From: Elmis aenea
Lineage: Eukaryota > Arthropoda > Insecta > Coleoptera > Elmidae
Length of the DNA: 64,000 nucleotides
Direction of reading: 5' to 3'
Assembly: GCA_947652605.1 (NCBI GenBank)
Contig: OX393578.1
Coordinates: 61,263,415-61,327,414 of the forward strand
This document shows, piece by piece, positions 22,501 through 33,480 of this stretch. The first letter of the stretch is position 1, and the number at the start of each line of letters is the position of its first letter. The notes beneath the pieces were generated by a model. It was not told the origin of the DNA. It ran no database searches and saw nothing but the letters and a program-made list of their open reading frames with translations. The position numbers were made by a program, and so were the translations under genes.

Positions 22501-25500
22501 AATTTCTTCGAGAATAAGCACATATGTCCGCATTAATTTTCCAATCTGACGGATTGCTTTTAAATTATCAACTGTTGATTAAAATTCTGTTAATGAATTG
22601 GTTGGTCTCGTTTAAAGACGTCTTTGATTGATGGGTTGAGAGATTCGTATTCTCGCAAATATCTGAAGTGTAAATGCTCTGCTCATAAAATTTGGCACGT
22701 CGGTAAAATGTTCATTGTGAGCTCATTTATTATTACTACAAAATAAATGGATGTTTGGGGAATTTGGCATTTCCAATTAATTACGGCGTCGCTCATTGTA
22801 TTTCGGTGTTTGTCGCTCAAAAATACGTTTTCTTATTCAAATTATTCAATTTCTACTCGAGTTGATGGGATAATGGAAAAGTTTGCGTGTTGCAAGGTTA
22901 CACTCCAATAAAACGTGAAAATATATTTTGGCGTTTCTTATTTTGACGTGCTTCGACGAATTGTTGTGCAAAAAAATGTCGCGAAATTGCCGAGTTATTC
23001 TAAGCGTCCGCCGAATTTTAATAAAAGAACGCCATAAATCATAGTTTTTGGGCAAAATAAAAACAAAAGGTGTAAGTCAGGCAATGTTATAAAATTATAA
23101 TAATATTACTTAAACACTTTATATTCCCACTTCGACAAGTTTCACGTTAGTGCGAGGCACTTACATCAGTTTGACAAATTTCATGTCATTTTACGTTATA
23201 GCGTCTAGAATAACGTAGCATATACTAGGGGTAGGCTTATTGGATACACCCTGACACTCCCCAAGTATCTAAATCATATGCAATACTAGGAAAAATGTAT
23301 TCCACGTTTCACGAGAAATAACTGCAAAGCAGGTGCATTTAGAATTTTAAAATTCGTTGTCACTTTGCAAGTTACCTTGTAGGATTATTAGGTGATTTTA
23401 AAATTTTAGTTTTGCATCAACTTAATTTTGTGTTTCATACTACTTAGTAAAACCAATATCTTAAACAACCGGCCTTTGCAGATGAGGTAGCTACATAATA
23501 TGGAGATAAAGGCAGATACATCGAGTAGATACAATATGAGCATCAATATAAAAAGGCAAAGACTATGGTTATAAAAAAGAATCATACAACGGTTTTAATC
23601 ATCCAAAACCAAGAAAGGATAGAACATTTATTAAATTTTGCTTGGCCCTCTTATTAGATTAACAATTTTCTGGTATTAAATGTTCTCCTACAACTTTAAA
23701 CTATCAAACACTTCACGTAAACTGATAGTGTGGTGGCTTCGTTTATTTTTATTGCATAATTAAACCAAGCCCGGTTATATTTTAGCGTCGCGGATTCTAT
23801 CATTTCTAAAAATGTTTGCCACTTAATTACTGGTTGCTCGGTTAAAACGTCTACATAGTTCTAAAACTTTAATAGCCTCGCACCCTCAGTAAATCTCGCC
23901 TCTGTAATGGATTACTATAATATAGTATTGCATGCAAATACAAACAAAAACGATGTAGCACAACATTCATTATCAGCAACAAAATTGGCGACATGAAATA
24001 ACGGAGAACAATTCGAGACAAGACCAGGGAATACGTGAAGTTTTTTTTGCAAAAATAAACGTCTTTTAAGTAAAATATTGCAATATGGCATGACTATAAG
24101 CCAAACAAAATGCACGCTATGGTTTAACAGGGGTTGCTTATTTTAAAGATCTTGAAATTTACTTTAAAAACACTAAAAAGGTTGTGTTTTTGAACACATA
24201 CTACAAATTAATGTTCTATTTAATAAAAAGCTAAATAATAACAATAGCAGCAAATACGCACTACACTGAATTGACCAAGCGATTAATAGACAATGTCACC
24301 GAAATTTCCCATTATGTTTCTGTCTATACATTAGTGAATAAGTCCTCAATTTGTCACACATTTTAATGTTATCGCTCCATCGTGTGTCAACAAAATTTTG
24401 ATGGACAATCAATGGGACTAAAAGAACTAAAAGCTGGTTTTATATGAAGAATGTTTGTTTTTCTCGTCCTTAAGCAATATTAACTCTCTCTTAACTATTA
24501 ACGCCCGCATTATCTAAAAATTTTGGAAGACGTTATGGATTGCCCAAGTGTTATTTAACATATTTACAAACATCAAAGCAAATTTAATTTTTTTTTATTT
24601 TTTACAAATAAGTTTCAAGTGCATGGATTTGGAAAAATTTTAAAAACTTTGATGAGCTCAGAAAAATATTTTTATTCGTTTTCTGGAAAAACTGGTAGAC
24701 GTTGTGGATGGCTAAGGGTAATAACAATTAATTAATCTCTGTTTTTTAAATTCAATACAAAATAGTTATTTATGTATCAAGGTCAAACGTGTAACTTTTT
24801 CGGCCGCGACTGGTTTCCTGGCTGAGACGTAGTCGAAGTCAGCAAACAGGCAAGTCCAACCCAACTACACCTACAAGTATGAAAAATACATAAAAATCTA
24901 TCGGTAATATGAAATAATTGTAAACCGTTTTCTCCTTAATCGTGTTTATCGGTTTATGAAAGATTTATGCCAATAAAAGCTTGACACTGATGTAAAAATT
25001 ACTAACTACGGCAATGCTAAGCAGGCGACGACGCGAAAATCGAACAAACAGTTGAATAAAGCGATGGAAACTAGGTATTGGTTTTTATTAAGTCGTTACT
25101 ACCGATTCGAAGTGTCCGAGAGCTCATAGCGATACAAGTTATAACAACATTCAAGTTCTCTGGCACACCGAATAGACCCGACAAGGGAACGGTTATCATA
25201 GAAAACTTTCGAAATTACCTTACTTGAACTTTCATATCAATGTAAACTAACTGCAACAAGGAGAAGCCAGAAGTCATAATGGCAATCTCATAATTTACTT
25301 TAGTTAATTTTTTGGCTGAATATTTTAGGGAATATCGTTTCGTTAATACGAATATTTCGAAAGCAACGAATTCTCAGTTTTTCGTTCAATAAAAATGGCC
25401 TATACTTATAAATATTTTAGCTTTAATTTGAGGAGATTTATTGATGGAGCAGAAACTGAGAAGCGATCGATCAAATTACATCTTCGACTTTGTGTAAACT

Positions 25501-26189
25501 TGGTCTAGAGAATATGAAAAACTTTCAACGCTTTTTGGGCGCAACGATTTAGAGCTCAAGAAAATTTGTTTAATATTTAAATAGATAATACTGAAGCTAA
25601 TAAACATAAGTCTTCAAATTGCGAATGCATTTCGACAAGTATCCTTTAAACAAAAAGTAATTGATTTTTAACTGGGCTTATTTATATTAAAAACGGAATC
25701 ACTTGTGCGTTATCACAGCAACAATTTATCAATCATATCCATTTTTATCGCAGAGACATTCCACACATTTCTACTAAGAAATTTATCCTTGAATTCTTTG
25801 CAAAACTTGACCTAGTTGCATAAATATCTGACCAGTTCTACAATCATGTTCAAAGGCATTTCCCGTTCACTTTGATTTGCCAGATTGGCATTTTATTTTG
25901 AGTGCTCGCGTGTGTCCCCCAATTTTACTTCACAATGAAAACAAAATTAGGTAACTACCAACAAAAATTGTTCCGTTTAAACAGTTAACTTGCTTAATTG
26001 TTGGATTATGAAGTGATATTTTTATTAATGTAAACCAAGATAATAGAAAATCACTTATATCTTTGCAAAGGATCTCTAGTCGAAATTTTATAGTTGTTTC
26101 ATTAAATGCGGCTGTATTAATGTAAATAGATACATAAATAAACAAACTTTTGGTATGTGCAATAGACTTAGATAAAGCCTTTGATGGTT
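22501..26189. other. AT-rich sequence, nothing recognised
   Basis: Short open frames at 22846-23055, 23915-24115 and 25930-26145 on the minus strand have no domain. Bases 26157-26187 on the plus strand spell AIDLDKAFDG, similar to a reverse-transcriptase motif, but the match is only ten codons long. Confidence 0.35.
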
Positions 26190-26849
26190 AATATATACAT
26201 AGAGCTTTCTTTACAGGCCGTTTAGGCCCACAGCTCCGTGGTTTTCTTCCACTCTTTTCTATTTTTGACTTTGGTCTTCCAATCTCTTATACCCTTTTCT
26301 TTAAGGTCTGTACACTGCTTTTCTTCACCGTCTTCTCGGTCGACCTTTCTTCTTCTTGTAATTTGGTGTTTTCCATGCTATCATTTTTGGTGTTCGTCCA
26401 TCTGCCATTCTTTCGATATGACCCAGCCACTGTAATCATTTTGCTTGTATTATCTCATAAATTTCCCTGTTTGTTTTTATCTCATATCCTTGTTCTGTTT
26501 TCCTTCCTTCCAAAGCTCTTCTAAGTATTTTCCTCTCCCATCTCTGCAATCTTTCCTGTGTTTTCTTATTCAGTATCCAAGTTTTGCAGGCATATAGTGC
26601 TGTTGGTCGCAATACTGTTTTCCAAAGGAGGAATTTAGCATCTCTGGATAGCTGTTTCGCCCTTAGCAGTTGCTTCAAAGCTCCGGCACATTTATTTGCT
26701 TTTGTTAATCTCGCCCCTATTTCTTTTTCTTCCTCAGAGATTTTCGTTATTCTGGCACCCAGATAGACAACCTCATCCACTTTTTCCACTCATTTTTCCC
26801 AATGTCGTAGTTATTTCTAGGATTGCATTCTGCTGGCTTGCTCTAATAG
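26190..26849 (-). pseudogene. LINE ORF2 C-terminal part, downstream of the hAT insertion
   Basis: Minus strand from 26789 reads VEKVDEVVYLGARITKI, AGALKQLLRAKQLSRDAKF, LLWKTVLRPTALYACKTW and ERLQRWERKILRRALEG. It continues past the stop near 26436 as KWLQWLGHIERMADGRTP, KKKKGRPRRR and a run ending near 26200. This is the post-catalytic region of an insect non-LTR retrotransposon, in normal order: YLG, then LRP-x-LxYxxxTW, then GHIERM and GRPRR. An in-frame stop immediately precedes the GTG at 26789, and the tail needs frameshifts, so the copy is dead. It is the continuation of the reverse-transcriptase segment at 27568-27895, separated by the hAT element. Confidence 0.9.
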
Positions 26850-26888
26850 TAAGGTGACCAACTTTCTTACAATGAAAAGGAGGACACA

Positions 26889-26940
26889 AATTGAAGAGTA
26901 AAAAAAAAAGTAAATAAATAAAAGTAAATAAATAAAAGAC
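26889..26940. repeat. Imperfect AAATAAATAAAAGT microsatellite within the hAT element
   Basis: An A-run is followed by two copies of GTAAATAAATAAAA, between the hAT transposase stop and the left inverted end. Confidence 0.7.
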
Positions 26941-27037
26941 ACATTTTATGCATTGCAAACATTATAATATGATAAATGCTTAATAAAAACATTTGTAACT
27001 AACACTAACATGAAATTTTATGCTTACATGCCTATAA

Positions 27038-27427
27038 CTATTTAAAGGAGTACTTCTCCATTGAATGAATATTTTTTGTCAGTGTATTATCTTCTAAAAA
27101 TATATTGGAAATATCTGAACAAGAAATGTCCTTCATATTGAATTTTACGGCAAGTGCTGCAGCTAGAGTATCAACATTCAATCTCGATTTCTCACTTGTC
27201 CAAAAATCATTAGCAATTGAAAAAACTCTTTCAACTGCTGCATTAGTTCCAGGGCAGCACAACACAAATTGAACAAGAATAAATAAATTTTCACATGGAA
27301 TATGTCCATTTTTGAAATGGCTGAATATTTTCACCCATCTTTTATCAATTTCAACGTGTTGATTTTCCCATTGTATTAATTTTTCAGAATTTAAACATAC
27401 ATTCAGTCTTCTAATTTCTTCACGATC
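27038..27427 (-). pseudogene. hAT transposase C-terminal dimerisation region
   Basis: The frame is open on minus from about 27427 to the stop at 27038, so the ATG at 27334 is internal rather than a true start. The upstream part reads RRLNVCLNSEKLIQWENQ and DKRWVKIFSHFKNG. The diagnostic hATC block follows: LCCPGTNAAVERVFSIAND, then WTSEKSRLNVDTLAAALAVK. In hAT transposases this block mediates dimerisation and closes the catalytic fold. The DDE catalytic residues upstream are gone, so no activity is expected. It lies wholly inside the element bounded by the TAAGGTGACC inverted ends and shares their orientation. Confidence 0.92.
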
Positions 27428-27567
27428 GAATACGGAGATTTACAGATTTTAGTCTTCAAATATCGAAAAGGACAAAAAGGAGGACAAAAAGGAGGACACT
27501 TTTCAAGGGAGGACAGAAGTGAAAAAGGAGGACTGTCCTCCCTAAAGGAGGACGGTTGGTCACCTTA

Positions 27568-27895
27568 CTAATAGACATCTTTACATTTCTTCTTGTTTAA
27601 TTGCACCCCCCCTTAAAAGCCTCCTTCTCCAATCTATTGTCGCGTGTTCTAATTCCTTTATATTTCTGTCTATAATGGCGATGTCGTCTGCATATTCCAA
27701 TATTTGATGGTTCTTGTACATTATATCTCCTCCCCGGTACAGACGGCTGCTTCTTATTATCTTTTCTAGTGCGATGTTGAATAGTAAAGTTGAAAGGGGA
27801 TCCCCTTGGCGTAATCCAATTCTCACTATGAAGTCTTCTGATGTTTGGCCTTTCACCCCTATAATGCTTTTTGTTGTCTAGTCATATTAATTAAT
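27568..27895 (-). pseudogene. LINE reverse-transcriptase core fragment
   Basis: Minus strand from about 27895 reads LINMTRQQK, then after a one-base shift SIIGVKGQTSEDFIVRIGLR, QGDPLSTLLFNIALEKII and ILEYADDIAIIDRNIKELE. It contains the GLRQGDPLS motif and the catalytic YADD of RT motif C, in the spacing expected for a non-LTR reverse transcriptase. It stops at a TAA just before the hAT insertion (near 27584) and resumes beyond it in the C-terminal part at 26190-26849. The copy is 5'-truncated within the RT domain. Confidence 0.92.
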
Positions 27896-27899
27896 CCTG

Positions 27900-28090
27900 C
27901 TAGCTTTGGAGGTCGATAAAGAGCACCACACTTCTACAAAGCGGAAAAATATGAAAGACGATGAAATAAAGTGGAGCAAGTGACAACATGATCAAGTTGG
28001 TGCAAAGTATGTACCAAAAAAAAAATGTGGTGAGAATAGGAGGCAAATAGTTTATAGATTCTTGTACGAATTGCCTAGTTTTTTTTAACC
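27900..28090 (+). pseudogene. Small LINE RT fragment in opposite orientation
   Basis: Plus strand 27985-28047 encodes NMIKLVQSMYQKK, then NVVRIGGK, then a stop. This is the segment just upstream of the RQGDPLS motif in non-LTR reverse transcriptases. It lies head-to-head with the minus-strand RT fragment that begins at about 27895. Both cover the homologous region (LINMT...VKGQ versus MIKLVQ...IGGK) with different sequences, so they look like two elements rather than one element inverted on insertion. Confidence 0.6.
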
Positions 28091-31000
28091 ACACCTCGTA
28101 GACTTAACTCTAGTTTTAATTAAAACTGTAATTTAATTAGATGAATGGTCGATAAGGGCCGTTACACTTCTATTGACAAAACTTCTTTGGAACATTTCAA
28201 TTTCGGTTCGCGTTGAAAGCGACTCTTTTAAACCCTTCCCGATCACGCCCTGCCCCTTTTAAAACCGGCAATTTTGCGATTTTGGGCAAGCTTATTTAAA
28301 CTACATTCCGTGATATCAGCCCATTTATAACCCAAGAACTAAACTATTATCGTTGCCAGGCTCCCCCGCACTACGAAAAGCAGCATTTTTAACGCAACGC
28401 GAATCACATTTCGAGCAAATAGTGAACGATACACGATGCATATATAATATATCAGGACGTTATGCTAATTCGTTATAATAATATTTAGTATCCACCTAGT
28501 TAAGTGCTTATCCGATTTGGGTATTTATCTTGGATCGGCTTTTAAAAGCGGCTTGACGTTTAAATCATAAATCATATATCCTTAGTTGCCGGTTTATTCA
28601 GAGCCAAATTATGGGCAAACGTTATCGAACTAAACATCGGTCCGAAAATATATGTAAGTTTGCGACCCGGCCGCCGTATTTACATTCAATCATGGTTTTT
28701 TAACCTCTATCGAGACTTTCATGTCACGGAAAAAAAATTAACTGATTTATAGAGGCACGACATCTGGATATCCGAAAGAATTTAAAGAAAAACTGCGAGA
28801 AATGCTACAATGTCGTTGAAATGCTACTATGCTTGAAATTTACTGGAAAACTAATCGTTACACCAGAGGTTTGCATCATGTGTACCGTTTTGTGTGATTA
28901 AATGTAAGTAGACATGTCCTGGTTCGTATCCTGATTCTTCAATTGTTTCACGTGGTAAAAGACAAAAGAAAAAGTTTTTTAGTACAGAAAACTTTTTTAA
29001 TTCTCGTACAAAATTCGTGATTTTAGCAGTAAAATACGATGAAATTTAGACGTATTTTTAAAAGAGAGTCCAACCTTTTTATTCAAATAGTTCCTTAAAT
29101 TGTCCTGCTTTCATTTTTCAGGCTACAGTCAATATTCTTTATATAATGAAGCGCTGTTTTGTAAAAGTTTTAAATACACAATATCAAATTGCAATAAAAA
29201 AAAAAGGAATTTACAAATCTTTTAGAAACAAAAATTTAGGTTGAACTAGACATATTCATAAAATCTGTTATTAACGAAAATATTGTGCCGATAACAGACG
29301 AAAATTTTAAATATTCTATTTCATGATTAACCAATTTAAAAATGTTAAAAAAGGCTTTCGACCCTCTAAATATTTTGTAGTAAACTGGAAAGTTTTATCT
29401 TTTTAAATAAAAAAAGTCAATGGTTTACTAATTACAACAGGAATACCCGGTATTAAGAAAAAAATGTATCTGAAAATTGTCTTGCGTTCCTAATTGTAAA
29501 GTTATTTGGACGAACCTAGTAACTCCATCCATGAGAATTTAATTCAGCAATTAGTGACTACACAAAAAGTATAGGTATAACCAATTTACCGCTTCACCTT
29601 GCTTAGGACGAGTTTTTGTCAGTAAGGAAATGTGGTGAGCCTTAAAGAGTCCGGATTTTTAAGTAACTACTTAAGTCATTAAAATAGTGACACTTAAGTA
29701 TTTTTCTCCATCCTAAAAAGAACCTTAAGCGACTGACTTGTTTCAGAGTACTTTACTTTTTTAATTCATATCTTTATTACTAACTATTAAATAAACAATA
29801 ATGGAAAATGTATTTTTCTTAAATAATTCTAGTTAAAAGTTACAGCCTAAAGGCGAAATTTAATTGGTTTAAAGCCCACTATTATAATTCCATCGCATAA
29901 AATTAACAATAACTCCAAAAATATATGTTAAGGAATTTTTTTTAACTGTATAAGTCAAGCATTCTTTGTTACAATTTAGATCATTTATATAAGGCGCAAT
30001 AAAGGTTTAAAAAAAATTATAAAGCGCCATTATTAACGTACAAAATGTAAATGAAAAATATAACAAAATTAAGGATACAATTGTAAATAGTTTATAATCG
30101 AAACTGTAAGGTAAAAAATCAAAAATGACACAATTTAAGCAACCACCCCTTATATTTAAAAATTACGGAAGTGTTTTTTCTTTACATACAAGTATAAACG
30201 CCCTGTAATTAACAGAGCATAAATATTACAAAAGTGTCCTTTGAAACCACTTAAAATTCAAGTTCCTATCGCCATTCCACTAATACTGCATGACCTAAAT
30301 TTTTCGTGGTGGGTGCTCTAAAACGCCCATCTATCATGGTATTTATGATAAGACCCAACTGCAACGTAAGGCACTGCAATTTTAAGAGCACCAGCATGAT
30401 ATCACTAGATTATTAACATAAATCACTAAAACGTTCTTCGAATGCTAACCGCGCCGATTTTAAAGGTAGATTTTCGCGAGCTCTACAGCTGTAGATAATG
30501 TTTGTACGTCGAATGATAAACCGCCGTTTATGGGAAATTAATAAGTTGATATTGTGCAGTTCCGGTAACCTCCAAAGCAGTCGCGTTTGGCAAATATTGG
30601 AGTCGATAAAAGACACGGCTTGATCTAAGTCAAAAACCACAATCAAATATCTACATAATTATTAGTGATTGCCCATTTAATTAGCGCACTTGTCCAACAA
30701 CAGAATTTTAAGATGGCCTGACTAATCCAAACTCCTATAGATTCCTTGTAACGCTTTCAAAAACAAATACTGAGACGGATTAAAAGCATTTCTATACCCT
30801 GTTAAATACAAGGCTCCGTGGACAATTTCCACTTTTTCTACTGAATAAAACTTCGTTGAATAAGTAGAGCAAAGTTCCATCTACTAAAAATCGAACGCAT
30901 AATCCTAAAGTGCATAAGAGAATTCCACTGCTATCGAGATTATGTACTTCCATCTGAACTGTCGCTGATTTCTTTCATAAAACGGAGTGCCTTCACTACT

Positions 31001-31299
31001 TCAAATGAAAGCTTTTCACTTAATATCCTGCAACCGTAAATTAAAAATATTTTATTACATCAAGAACTAAATAACTTGCCGTAATGTTTTGTTTGTGCTA
31101 TATTTTTTGCCGGAGTTATGACTTTACATAACTCATGTTGTGAAAGAATTTAGTACTTTTTAAACTCAAACCGCAAGACTGTTCTTGAAATTATGTTTGT
31201 GTGAGCTACAACTAGTTCCAAAACAAGAAGTAAAAACGTCCATTTTATTCAACTTCTTGGGAAAAGAAGGTAAATAAAATTTACGATAAAATTCACGTT
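28091..31299. other. AT-rich sequence, nothing recognised
   Basis: The only longer open frame, 30413-30646 on minus (77 codons), has no recognisable domain. No tandem repeat was noticed. Confidence 0.35.
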
Positions 31300-31815
31300 T
31301 GAGGACTAGCAGCTCTTTACTTTCAAGGTGTAGGATGATGTCATTTTTCCCACACCAATAAGTTTTCTTGTAGGGCCTTCTCCTTTGGAGTACAAATCAT
31401 CATATCATCGCAAAGGCACATTCTGACAAGTACACTGGCATTAGCTTATTAAACCTAAATGTACCTTTCTGGTTTTGTTTTCTACAGATTTGATGACGCT
31501 ATGAATGACTAATATGAAGAGTGTCGGACTCAGTACACCTCCTTTCCTTAACCCATCGTCATTGTCAAAAGTCTTTGATTGCAGATTATCTTTTCTCACG
31601 TAATTTTTGTTATTAATGTATAAGCTTTGTACACTCTTTATTAGTTTATGGCTAACATTCCTACGTTTTAATCCTTCCCAAATTGCTTTTTGTGACCCCC
31701 TGTCGAAAGCCTTCTCCAGGTCCACAAATACCAGGTATACTTCTGCGTCTTTTGTTCTCTTTTTTTTCAATTAATTGTTTCACGGTGAAGATGTGGTCGT
31801 GTGTACTTCTGCCTT
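31300..31815 (-). pseudogene. LINE reverse-transcriptase fragment with frameshifts
   Basis: On minus from about 31815: GRSTHDHIFTVKQLIE, then, after a shift in an A-run near 31764, KKRTKDAEVYLVFVDLEKAF (RT motif A, with the aspartate of VDLEKAFD). This is followed by IWEGLKRRNVSHKLIKSVQS and GLRKGGVLSPTLFIL (motif B). After further shifts come PVYLSECAFA and DDMMICTPKEKALQENLLVW (motif C; the F-A-DD stretch has lost one base). The motifs are in the right order for a non-LTR RT, but at least three frameshifts and the loss of both ends make it a relic. It differs in sequence from the RT core at 27.6-27.9 kb, so it is a separate lineage. Confidence 0.9.
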
Positions 31816-33029
31816 TTTTGTTTAATTATCAGAACCTGATTTATTTCCCAATAATAAAGTCCATTTCCATACATAATATCGCCTTAAGAGAAAATTTAAT
31901 CGAAACACATTTATCAGGAAGCAAAACCCTTCCAATTTTTCATTAAGCATTTTCAATAAAACTGTTAAAAGCTTGTATATATTTTAACAGTTCTATTCCT
32001 GTTTATCAGCTCTAACAATTATCCGAAACGGCAAAGTTATTTCCGGTGCGCTATGCAGGAGAGTAACCAAATGTATCGCAAACACGAAACGAGTATCGAT
32101 TTTCAATAAAAATTTGCGATATCCAACGCTAATTGAGCTTTCAACATTTTCCGACTTTCGAAAGTAATTTTTTCTTGTGCCCTTATAGATGTATGAGCGT
32201 TTGAAAGCAGCAATGAAATACCTTCCGAGAAAGGACTGGTTAAAACGTAGCTTATCAAGTAATTTTGCCCATACTAAAATTTTAAATTCAATCTCCGTTC
32301 ATTATTTATTAAAACAAACAAACAAATTGTTTAAAAAAAAGTACCAAGAGAAAATGGTTGTTAAGTTAAGGCTTGACGCGGTTCCCAAGCCGGGGGGGTA
32401 AATTTCAACAAGAACTTCTTTCTATTTAACGCTAATCCATACTGCTACGCCCCATCCTTTTTTTAACGAAGTTATAATTAGAAAAGCCAGGCGAGTTGCC
32501 ATTTCATTAACATATTGGTTTAAATTTATAAACCTGACCTGGTGAGAATTCATTTCCATTTCATTTCAAGTGCCACATTTTCGTGAAGCAAGTTACAAAA
32601 CGAACGTAATATCACAAACAGCGGGAGCAACTGTTTAATTTTACATTATAATCCTGATTCGTTCAATTTACAAGCAAAGCAATCGTGGATGTTATCGATT
32701 TGATATTAAAATTTATTAGTCATAAGCTCCAAAACGCTCTTCTAATATGTACTAATACGTCTCAGAGCGCATTTCAGCTCGGAAGAATCATTTTATCGTT
32801 GTATTAGGCATACGTATGATGCAAATCTTACTATATCGAATGAAAATCAAGATTATATTCAAACGGAACTTTCTCCAGACTTCAAAAAGCTTGAACTACT
32901 ATTAAAATTGTAAGAGCTCAAAAGAAATTAATTTTACACCAAAAAAAAAAATTAATTATCAACAAGAAAACGTAAAAATCTAGAGGGTTTTGTATTAAAA
33001 ATAACGAAATGCGGTACTAATTCGCAAAA
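31816..33029. other. AT-rich sequence, nothing recognised
   Basis: Short open frames at 31683-31946 and 32189-32401 on plus show no domain. The first overlaps the LINE relic antisense. Confidence 0.35.
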
Positions 33030-33480
33030 ACTAAACACTTAGTATACTTAAAAACAATTTTAAATTTTGTAGCTCATTGATTTAAACAACTTTTGTATTA
33101 CAAGCTTGTTTTATCTGCTCCAATAACAAAGGTATTAATTAGTTTGCATTACTTCAGCTATAACCCGGCACCTCCACCATTTTAAAGTACATTTTTAAAA
33201 TTGCAAAACTCTGAAAATATTTATTTTAGACAAGGGACATTCTAAATATTTGTTGAAGACAGTCTACAAGATAATGTAATAATATACAGGGTGTTGTATA
33301 TAAAATAGCAAAGTTGCATATTTTTTGGGGAAACCAAACACTCAGTATATTTAAAAACAATTCTGTATTATGTAGATCATAAATACAAACAACTTTTTTA
33401 CTAAAAACTTTCTTGCATCTACTCCAATAACAAAAGTATTAATTTATTTGCATAACTTAGACAATATACTTGTATAGCCC
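33030..33480. repeat. Two diverged ~303-bp copies of the CAGGGTGT repeat family
   Basis: CTAAACACTTAGTATACTT at 33031 and CCAAACACTCAGTATATTT at 33334 start parallel blocks. Both continue with AAAAACAATT, GTAG-TCAT, ACAACTTTT and CTCCAATAACAAA-GTATTAAT. Between them lie CCGGCACCTCCACC (near 33166) and ATACAGGGTGTTG (near 33286), words shared with 2.6-3.4 kb. This supports a dispersed family that sits in short tandem runs. Confidence 0.6.

Larger units (their letters stand above)
26850..27567 (-). mobile_element. Internally deleted hAT transposon inserted in the LINE
   Basis: Inverted ends TAAGGTGACCAAC (26850-26862) and GTTGGTCACCTTA (27555-27567) bound a 718-bp element. The flanks carry CTAATAG at 26843-26849 and 27568-27574, seven matching bases of what is normally an 8-bp hAT duplication. 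Multiple GGAGGAC words lie inside the right end (27477-27555), a subterminal pattern common in this type. Only the 3' end of the transposase gene survives, on minus. The 5' TIR and the last ~130 codons have been brought together by an internal deletion, so the element is non-autonomous. Confidence 0.93.

Noticed and set aside
27568..28050. Twin-priming 5' inversion of a single LINE
   Set aside because: The two opposed fragments overlap in the protein segment they encode but differ in sequence, so they are unlikely to come from one element.
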